From Planctomycetota bacterium (GTDB lineage: Bacteria > Planctomycetota > Phycisphaerae > Phycisphaerales > UBA1924): DNA of 35,592 bases. Numbering within the stretch: position 1 is the first letter of the stretch; every line of letters begins with the position of its first letter. Positions 23,418 through 31,000 of this stretch are shown one piece after another. The notes below the pieces were generated by a model that made no database searches, was not told the DNA's origin, and saw only the letters and a program-made list of their open reading frames with translations. The stretch lies in assembly GCA_017303555.1 (NCBI GenBank), contig JAFLCN010000031.1:1-35592 (forward strand), written 5' to 3'. The position numbers and the translations under genes are program-made.

Positions 23418-24599
23418 TCACAGTCTTCTCGCGGTGAGTTTCGCTCGCATCTGCTTTGGCCTAGGGAGCTTTGTTGCCATCGAGTTCTCAGCAAAGGCGC
23501 GCACCTGCTCGGCAATGGCGCGCGCCATTAGGCATGGAACGCCATTACAGATCAACTTGAATTTAGCGCACAGAGTCGTATCGGCGGGCAGCACGTAATC
23601 GTCCGGAACCGTCTGAAGGCGAAGGGCTTCTCGTACCGAGAGCCGTCGCGGTAGCCACGGGTGCAGGTGCACTTCCTGATTGCCGTACCAAGCCGTCGGA
23701 CTGAACCGGTAGCGGTGCAATCGCTTGAATGATTTGTTTTTGACATCACCTTCGCGTCGCGTGCGAAACTTCCGCGAATGGGCCTGGAACACGTCGCGTC
23801 CATTGGCAATGTTGGCCGGGTCGTTGTGAGGTCCGAGGTACGTGTAGACCATGAGCTCGTCGGGGATGCCTGATGGCTTTTGCGGCGTCTTTCCGAATGG
23901 CGACGTTTTGGGCCACGGGAGTTGTCGCGCATCCCGGTACTTCGGATTGACCGGCCACGGAAACCAGCCTCTCTCTGAGGTCTTTGGCTTGCGGCCAAGA
24001 GCCCGATGCACAAGGCGCTTGCGAAAGCCCACGATGAACAACCGCTCGCGGTCTTGGGGGGCACCGAGTTGCAGCGCATTGAGAATTTGGAAGTCCACGA
24101 TGAAGTTGCCGGACTTGCGCAGGTACGCGATTTGGCGGTTCAAGAACCGTCGGTGCTTCTTGGTTTGCAAAAGGCCGGGTACGTTCTCGATGACAAAGAA
24201 GTCCGGCTGGAGACGGCAGAGGAGCTGCACGAAATCTGCAGTGAGCTTACCGTTGATCCCATTGCCCCCTCCGTTGAGCCCTCCACGGCTGAAATCGGGA
24301 CAGGGCGGTCCGCCAATGATCCCGAACATCGAAGGCGACTTGCCCTTAAACGCTTCCCTGAGGACCTGGGTGGCCTTGAGATCCGCGACGCTGACTCCGT
24401 TTGGTTTGGGTGGCTTGCGCTTCGCGCCGGGAATGCTCATCCCCGCACGGGCGGACATGAACATCTTGGCGAAAACTGGATTGAGCTCATTTGTCCAGAC
24501 GACGTCGAATCCCGCCTGCTCGAACCCGATGTCCATGAATCCGCCGCCAGTGAACATGGAGATGAGCGGGATTCGAGTCGATGCGCCTGTGCTAGGCAC
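23418..24599 (-). CDS. druM: DNA 5-cytosine methyltransferase, Druantia type II DruM-like
   Basis: About 393 aa from GTG 24599, the nearest start before motif I; no strong ribosome site is visible and the start may be further up. Motifs of C5 methyltransferases: I MFTGGGFMDIGF (15-26), IV GGPPCPDFSRGG with the catalytic Cys near 100, VI ENV (138-140), VIII QDRERLF (182-188), and a final NGVP-type motif near the end. A target-recognition stretch rich in Arg/Lys lies between VIII and the end. It should mark host DNA so that the defence helicase spares it. It is divergent from the other three genes rather than first in their operon, and its vsr partner is broken. Confidence 0.88.
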   Translation of the reverse strand: MPSTGASTRIPLISMFTGGGFMDIGFEQAGFDVVWTNELNPVFAKMFMSARAGMSIPGAKRKPPKPNGVSVADLKATQVLREAFKGKSPSMFGIIGGPPCPDFSRGGLNGGGNGINGKLTADFVQLLCRLQPDFFVIENVPGLLQTKKHRRFLNRQIAYLRKSGNFIVDFQILNALQLGAPQDRERLFIVGFRKRLVHRALGRKPKTSERGWFPWPVNPKYRDARQLPWPKTSPFGKTPQKPSGIPDELMVYTYLGPHNDPANIANGRDVFQAHSRKFRTRREGDVKNKSFKRLHRYRFSPTAWYGNQEVHLHPWLPRRLSVREALRLQTVPDDYVLPADTTLCAKFKLICNGVPCLMARAIAEQVRAFAENSMATKLPRPKQMRAKLTARRL

Positions 24600-24903
24600 C
24601 GCACGATGACCATTCAGCGCGGCGAGGGCGGGGGGCTGGATCGTTGGGGAGCGCGCCGGGAATGACCCCAGAGCAGCTGTCCGCGTTGAAGCCGTAGCCG
24701 CATTGGCCACCGTGCAAGCGGTGGGAATGACTACCCTGAGCGCACTGCTGCGCTTGGTCGACCTCGGCGGCATGGGAAAGAGTATGGCCGGTGTGGTCGC
24801 CGTCGGCAATCGGCCTGTACCCGCACGCATCCTCGACGGTTCAGGGTTAGCATTAGGACCTGAATGCTCTCGCGTGCCGGTGAATGCTCGGGTTGGGATG
24901 TGC
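24600..24903. promoter_or_regulatory. Divergent control region between methyltransferase and defence operon
   Basis: About 300 bp between the two probable starts. Both strands carry open frames that extend the flanking genes, but neither extension looks like conserved protein. The only clear signals are the repeats near 24849-24889. No consensus sigma-70 promoter stands out. Confidence 0.4.
24849..24889. repeat. TGAATGCTC direct repeat plus inverted half-site
   Basis: TGAATGCTC at 24861-24869 and 24881-24889 (20 bp apart), and AGCATT at 24849-24854 forming a dyad with AATGCT at 24863-24868. It sits 15-55 nt before the probable druF start, a good place for an operator controlling the defence operon. 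Confidence 0.4.
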
Positions 24904-27093
24904 ATGGAACCTCTTGCGGTGATGATGGCGTTGATCCTCGTGCTGGCGGCCGGAGCCGCTCTGTGGTGGATTGCGCGACGGCAAGGTCGTAGTTCGGCTG
25001 AAGACTGTGTCTCCGGCGACGTGGGCCCCACCGCCGAAGTGCCGCGACGGCAGCCGACAGCGCCTCCCGTCGCCGCTGACCGCGAGGCATCCATACAGAC
25101 GTCGAGCGAGGCGTTCGGCCAACCCTTGCCCGACAATGAACCCGCGGGCGACGCGCGGTTTGAGAGCCAAGTCCACGTTGGGGTCGAGCTGCCTGTCGAT
25201 TCGCTAGCGGGATACGCGCCGTTGACTTCGCCGGACGACTCTCGCGCGCTGGCAACGAGGGCCTCTCAGGATGGCGGCGCGTCCTACGTATCGGCGAACG
25301 GGAGGTCCCCCGTTGCTCCGCCGACGGACTCGTCGACAGGCGACCGCGTGGCCGACGACCCGGTCACCGCGTTGTTGCCCGGCGACATGGTGGTCACAGC
25401 ATCGGTATCACCCGATGTGCCTCCACCACCAGATGTGATTGGAACCCTGGTAGGAGCGGAGTTGAGGAAAGCGGCTAACGGTGCAGACGCGGTGACGGAC
25501 GCGATGGCTCGCGACGTGGAGCCAAAGCTCGGTTCACCCCCGGGTGTGCCCCTATGTGGAGCGATCGAGAACGCCGCAGCTTGGGTGGCTCCAGCCCGTG
25601 TCGAGAGCGAGGAACTGACCAGCGTGGCGGCGAATAGCGATGCGCGCGTCGCTGAGCCCGTGCCAGGAGATGACGCGGCTTCGGAGATACAAGAGCCCGG
25701 GCCGAATGGGCTCGTCGTGCCCAAACAGTACAAGCCGCCTCGCAGACCTGGGGTGCCAAAGCCGCGGCGTGACGGCCAGGGCTCTGAAAGAGCGAAATCG
25801 CATCCTCGTGACCGGGCGCTTCTCATCGATGTGCGTATTCGACCCGAGCGGGGCGGCTTTTGCACTGTCTCACTTCTGGCACGACGAACCGCGAATCTCC
25901 CGGATGTCGTGACGATTTCGACCGGCGGCGGCCTGGGTGAGCTCACGGCGCTTCAGGATGAATGGTACCTCGATGTGACCCCCCCCGGTATCGGTCAGTT
26001 CCTTCGGTCCGGCATCGTCTGGGAATCACGAGACACCCCCGGGTCGACGACCCGGTGGTCATTGAGCGGCCGTGACCTCTATGTACTTGCTTCGCACGAG
26101 CGGATGAGCGGGCATCTTGCCGTCACACGTTTGGAACTGGGTGAAGACCACGTCGTGCTTTGCACGCGCGAGCGGCTCAATCAGGTGCAGGAGGCGATCC
26201 GGGCAACCGGCAGCCCTGAGGGCACGCCTTGGGAGTGGACTGGGGACGAGACTGGAATGTGGGTGGTGTTGGCCGGTGTGAGGCCGCAGCTCGCAGTTCC
26301 GGTGCGTGGGCCGGCGGACACGCTCGATGCACTGTGCCCGCTTCCGGATGCTCGGATCGCTCTCCAGGGTGGAATAAGACTCGGTCGTCAAGCGTGGCTC
26401 AGCGGCTTCCCACCGGCAATCCGCATTGTGGGCGATTCGAGCGCAATTGGAGTGGTGCACATCGATCAGCATCCGGCGGTGCGTGGCGCCGGCGGCACAT
26501 ACGAGGCGCCGGGTTGGGATCTCCCCGGCGAACACGTCGTGTCATGCCAGGCGGGCACCAAGCGATATCAGATCATGTCGGGGCTAGAGAAATGGGAGGC
26601 CTGGGATGCCTACACCTGGTCCGTCGGCGACCTGAGCACGCAAGAGGGCGTGCGACCTGCCATCTGCGGAATGCTGGTGCGACCGCCGCAGAACGGACCT
26701 CGGGATGGGAAGCACTATTCTGGACCGGTAGCCAACCCGGTGCTGCTCGGAGCGGTTCCCGGGCAGGTGTATTCGTGCGAGGGGCGATCTGATTTGCGAT
26801 CTGGCGTTTGCAGTGGCTACCCACCGTTTGAGCCCGTGTGGGCGCTGCCAGCAGATCCGCTTCACTGCGACAAGTCGATCAGAAGGATTCTGAAGGTTGG
26901 ATCTCAGATGCCGATACCCACCGATTCGGCACAGCTCTCCCGTAAGCAGGCGGTGCAGGTGCGCGCATGGGCTCTGGCGATCCTTGATGCTGCCAGGAAG
27001 GGACTCCGCCCCGAGCCAGACGATGACGCAACGGCGTCGCTTTGGACCAGTTTTCGGAAAGAGGCACGCGCGATCTGGAGGAGCATACGTTGA
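24904..27093 (+). CDS. druF: Druantia type II DruF-like protein with N-terminal membrane anchor
   Basis: 729 aa from ATG 24904 (24898 is an alternative). Residues 4-22 form a hydrophobic helix (LAVMMALILVLAAGAALWW) followed by IARRQGR, a typical membrane anchor with its bulk in the cytoplasm. Residues about 30-290 are a long Pro/Ala/Asp/Ser-rich disordered linker. A basic YKPPRRPGVPKPRR segment then leads into a beta-rich region of about 400 residues with many Trp and Gly (WYLDVTPPGIGQF, TPWEWTGDETGMWVVLAGV) and a helical tail. The molecular role is not known. Assignment rests on gene order with the methyltransferase, DruG-like protein and giant helicase. The anchor is unusual enough to report. 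Confidence 0.75.
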   Translation: MEPLAVMMALILVLAAGAALWWIARRQGRSSAEDCVSGDVGPTAEVPRRQPTAPPVAADREASIQTSSEAFGQPLPDNEPAGDARFESQVHVGVELPVDSLAGYAPLTSPDDSRALATRASQDGGASYVSANGRSPVAPPTDSSTGDRVADDPVTALLPGDMVVTASVSPDVPPPPDVIGTLVGAELRKAANGADAVTDAMARDVEPKLGSPPGVPLCGAIENAAAWVAPARVESEELTSVAANSDARVAEPVPGDDAASEIQEPGPNGLVVPKQYKPPRRPGVPKPRRDGQGSERAKSHPRDRALLIDVRIRPERGGFCTVSLLARRTANLPDVVTISTGGGLGELTALQDEWYLDVTPPGIGQFLRSGIVWESRDTPGSTTRWSLSGRDLYVLASHERMSGHLAVTRLELGEDHVVLCTRERLNQVQEAIRATGSPEGTPWEWTGDETGMWVVLAGVRPQLAVPVRGPADTLDALCPLPDARIALQGGIRLGRQAWLSGFPPAIRIVGDSSAIGVVHIDQHPAVRGAGGTYEAPGWDLPGEHVVSCQAGTKRYQIMSGLEKWEAWDAYTWSVGDLSTQEGVRPAICGMLVRPPQNGPRDGKHYSGPVANPVLLGAVPGQVYSCEGRSDLRSGVCSGYPPFEPVWALPADPLHCDKSIRRILKVGSQMPIPTDSAQLSRKQAVQVRAWALAILDAARKGLRPEPDDDATASLWTSFRKEARAIWRSIR

Positions 27094-28049
27094 GTGCCAC
27101 CGCGCTGCTTCTGTGGATGTCGGCACGGGGTGAGGGCTCCTGGGAGCAGTTCCGCGCTGCTGTCGAGGAGCTTCACCTTGGTGACAACGGCGAGATCAGT
27201 CCCGACTCGAGTGCTGACGAGATTGCCGAGGAGGCCGGGCTGCCCCTGTATCACCTTTTACGGCTAAACCTTCAGCGTCTGGGGCACGCGGAATTCAATG
27301 CAGGCGCGGGCGGATGTGATTGGAAAACCGCTCCTCCATGCATGGCAATCTCCGAGCGGCGAGACGGATGGCTCGGAGTCGTCGCCGGGGCTCGGTCGCC
27401 CGCGCTGCTTGGACGGCTCCTGGGACAGGAGGGTCACGCTCGTGCTCTCAGTGAGCCCTGTGCCGGCGCTCCCGACGTAATTCGGTTCTTCGCATCGTCA
27501 CCCTCGGGTCTCGTGGCGAGTGCCACCAACGCCGGCATTCATGTTCAACAGAACGCTGCAACGTCGATGCTGCTGAGTTTGCCGGTGATCGGTGATCGAA
27601 GTGTTTGGCGAAGAGGTGACATTCCTGTTGGCACTGAGTGGAGGATCGAGCGGTTTTCTCCAGAGACGCTCGGCTGGCGTCCAGCACTGCGAACAGAAGC
27701 GCAGGAATGTGAGTTCGGACTGTTCCGCTTCACGCTCCGACACCGGAGGCATGTACTGCTTTGCTCGCGGAGTAGAGGCGCATTCGAGGTGCCTGTACAA
27801 GTCGGAAAGTACCTTGTTGTCCGCCGCCGTCACCGCAGGCTTTGGCGATACGATGGAGACGAATGGCGGTTAACTGTCCCGGCGACCTGCCGGCCACCGT
27901 TTCTGGTCGAGAGGGCACTGCTCTCGTGCTCGGGTGTTTTGCCGTCCTATGAACGCCAAGAAGGTAACGCGGGGCTGTTGCACTACGTGGACGTGCCCCC
28001 AAGCGCCGCGCAACTTGCGTGTGCCGTACTCGGACAGGAACTTCGATGA
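27090..28049 (+). CDS. druG: Druantia type II DruG-like protein
   Basis: 319 aa. TTG at 27090 overlaps the previous stop as TTGA, and GGAGGAG lies 6 nt upstream, so TTG is the likely start; an ATG at 27042 in frame has no such support. The N-terminus (SATALLLWMSARGEGSWEQF, RAAVEELHL, LPLYHLLRLNLQRLGHAEF) looks like a winged-helix domain. The middle is beta-rich and recalls the preceding protein in style. The end is basic (YLVVRRRHRRLWRYDGDEWRL). Its stop overlaps the helicase start as ATGA. It probably works in a complex with DruE; exact role unknown. Confidence 0.75.
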   Translation: MSATALLLWMSARGEGSWEQFRAAVEELHLGDNGEISPDSSADEIAEEAGLPLYHLLRLNLQRLGHAEFNAGAGGCDWKTAPPCMAISERRDGWLGVVAGARSPALLGRLLGQEGHARALSEPCAGAPDVIRFFASSPSGLVASATNAGIHVQQNAATSMLLSLPVIGDRSVWRRGDIPVGTEWRIERFSPETLGWRPALRTEAQECEFGLFRFTLRHRRHVLLCSRSRGAFEVPVQVGKYLVVRRRHRRLWRYDGDEWRLTVPATCRPPFLVERALLSCSGVLPSYERQEGNAGLLHYVDVPPSAAQLACAVLGQELR

Positions 28050-31000
28050 CAAGTCCACAAGCGATCTTTGACAGCCTCCGCGAAACGTACCTGAGGTACC
28101 TAGACAGTCCGTTTGATTTGCGGTACCCAGACCTGATTGCCGAGCGCCGTCGCTTGCTCGATGTCGACGGTCGGCTTTACCGGAGGCCTCTGATCGAGCC
28201 AGTTCCGGCGTATGAGTCGTCCGGCCAGAGCTTCCCGCAGTGTGCACAAGCACTGCTCGGCGGGCGGTGGTCACCTGGTCCGCTCGGAGATCTGAAGGAC
28301 TTCGTCTCGCACGGGCTCTTCCCGCCAAGCCTTCGGCTCTATGCCCATCAGCGCGAAGTGCTCCAGCAATCGGTCGTGCAAGGGCGTGACGTCGTCGTCA
28401 CAACCGGAACGGGCTCAGGCAAGACCGAGTGCTTCTTGCTTCCGGTGGTGACGGCGCTGATTCGGGAATCGGCACAGTGGGGACCGCCTGGACAGCGTGC
28501 GGCCGAGTGGGACTGGTGGAATCCGCGAATAGGTCCAAGCGGGAGAAGACGATGGGCACCGCGAGTGCCGCAAAGGGCGCATGAAGACAGCACGGTCCGT
28601 CCCTCGGCTGTCCGCGCGCTCATCCTCTACCCTCTAAATGCCCTCGTGGAGGACCAGCTCGCACGCTTGAGAGTTGCATTGGACGGGCCAACAGTCCGTT
28701 CCTGGCTTCAAGCGAACCGTGCCGGCAATCGCTTCTACTTTGGACGCTATACGGGGCGTACCCCTGTGTCTGGGGCACGAAACGCAGGCACAATTAGCCG
28801 ATTGCGAACAGAGCTCCGCGGCATTCAGCAGGACGCGCAGCTCGTTGCGGGAGGAGCGGCGGCACGGTTCTTCCCGAGCATAGATGGTGCAGAGATGTGG
28901 TCACGATGGGACATGCAAGACCACCCGCCAGACATTCTGATCACCAACTACTCGATGCTGAACATCATGCTCATGCGCGGTCTCGAGTCGCCGGTGTTCG
29001 ATCAGACGAGGCGGTGGCTTCAGGCCGATCCGGACAATCTCTTCCACTTGGTTGTCGACGAACTCCATAGCTATCGCGGAACGCCAGGCACCGAGGTCGC
29101 ATATCTGATTCGCGTCCTTCTCGAACGACTGGGACTCACCCCGGACTCGGACCAGCTGCGGATCATCGCATCGAGCGCCTCAATTGCCCCTGGGCAAGGC
29201 GGCCTGCAGTATCTCGAGGAGTTCTTTGGGCGCGATCGAAATCGCTTCACGGTTGTAAGCGGTCGGTCCCAGCCCATCGACCCGGCTGCTTTGGGCGGCA
29301 TCGGCGTGCACGGAGGAGCGTTGCGCCAGCTGAAGCAGGACCTGACCACGCAGGGACTTTCGGTATCGAACGCAGCAGCAACACTCGCAGGATCGATTGG
29401 CGCACCAGTTCAGCCTGCAGGCACGGCCCCAGAGCTGACGTTGAATGCCGCCTTCGCCCACATGCGGGCAGCCGATGCACTGCGGTCAGCCTGCAACGCC
29501 GGCCAGCCGCAAGCCCCGCAACTTGAACCTCGCACGCCTGACGAAATGGCCGCGACCATGTTCCCCGGAAGACCTGCACCAGAGGCGGCCGACGCCCTGG
29601 AGGGCCTGCTCCTCGGCATGTCCGTGGCACGCGGTACGTCTGGCAGCGCGCCGCTGCCGGTTCGAGCTCATCTTCTCTTTCGCAATCTTCAGGGGCTGTG
29701 GGTTTGCACGAATCCAGCTTGCAACCAAGTTCAAGGCCGCGTGGCTCCGTGCCCAACAGGGGCTTTGCATTATGTCCCGACGCTCACCTGTGGCTGCGGG
29801 TCGCGCGTTCTGGAGATGTTGTATTGCGAAGCGTGTGGCGAAGTGTTGTTCGGCGGGTACCGCAGACCAAGGGTGGGCGAGCCCCCTGACCCGCAGTCGG
29901 GTCTGGCTCCCAACGAATGGTACCTGAGCCCTGATCATCCGGACCTTGAGGCATCTCCGGAGACCGCCTCTCTCGACCGGGATTACAGTCGCTATGCGGT
30001 GTATTGGCCCGCGGGCCCGGGCGTTACGCCCGCGTCACAGCAATGGACACAGGAGGGTGTAGCGCGGACATGGCGGCGGTCGACCTTCACTCCGGCTGAC
30101 GGGAAGGTCGCGCTTGGCGGAGGACCCGGCTTCCTCTATTACGTGCCGCCAATGCACACCGCTAACCCGCCAGCGGTAGAAAGTGCACAGCAGGCCTATC
30201 CGGCACGGTGTCCGCGATGCGACGCTGACTGGTCGCGGCGCCAAATCGGCTCGCCCATTCGCACGCTGAGGACGGGCTTTCAGAAAATCGCGCAGATTCT
30301 GTCCGACACACTCCTCCGACAGATTGCAGGTCCGGGCGATGAGGAGAACCGGAAGCTTGTCGTCTTCTCCGACAGTCGCCAGGACGCGGCAAAGCTATCG
30401 GCTGGAATGCGGTTCTCGCACTACCGCGACGCGCTTCGCCAGGCTCTGACATCGGCGATCACGGTGCAAGGTGCAGGTGCGTTCGCCTTCAATGCCCAAG
30501 TGACTGGGCAACCCGTCACGGCGCAGCAAGCCTCGCTCGCTGCGGCGTTTGCGGCCGCTCATGCGCAGGAAGCAGCCACGCTTTCGATGGCGGCCAACGC
30601 TGCGACAGCCCAGCTTCCGGCCCTTTCAGAACCGAGTCTCACCGCGGCACAGGCAGCACAGCGCATTCTCGCTCGCGCGGCTCAGGGGCCGTTTCACCTT
30701 GCTCAGCTAGCCGCCGACGCATCGGCACAACTCCTCATCGCCGGAATGAACCCCGGTGGCTTCGTGCAGGATGTGCTCTGGACGAATCCGACAACCCGGA
30801 CCGGAAGCTGGCGGGACCTGTACATCTGGGGCGCCCCGGGAACGCCCCCGGTTTCTAGGCCGCCCGCGCAGCTGACCCAAGCCCAGCAGGATCACTTGCA
30901 ACGCATCCGAGATCAGTCGTTGGCAGAAGTAATGGACGTCGTCTTCGCGTCAGGCCGTCGGAACATCGAGTCCCTCCGGCTCGGCTTTGCGACAACCGAC

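Noticed and set aside
24703..24903. N-terminal extension of the DruF-like gene
   Set aside because: The frame is open, but the 67 extra residues would bury the membrane helix and cross the operator-like repeats; no ribosome site precedes it.
24600..25136. N-terminal extension of the methyltransferase (frame open to 25136)
   Set aside because: The added residues are Arg/Ser/Thr/Pro-rich with no domain and overlap the druF gene on the other strand.
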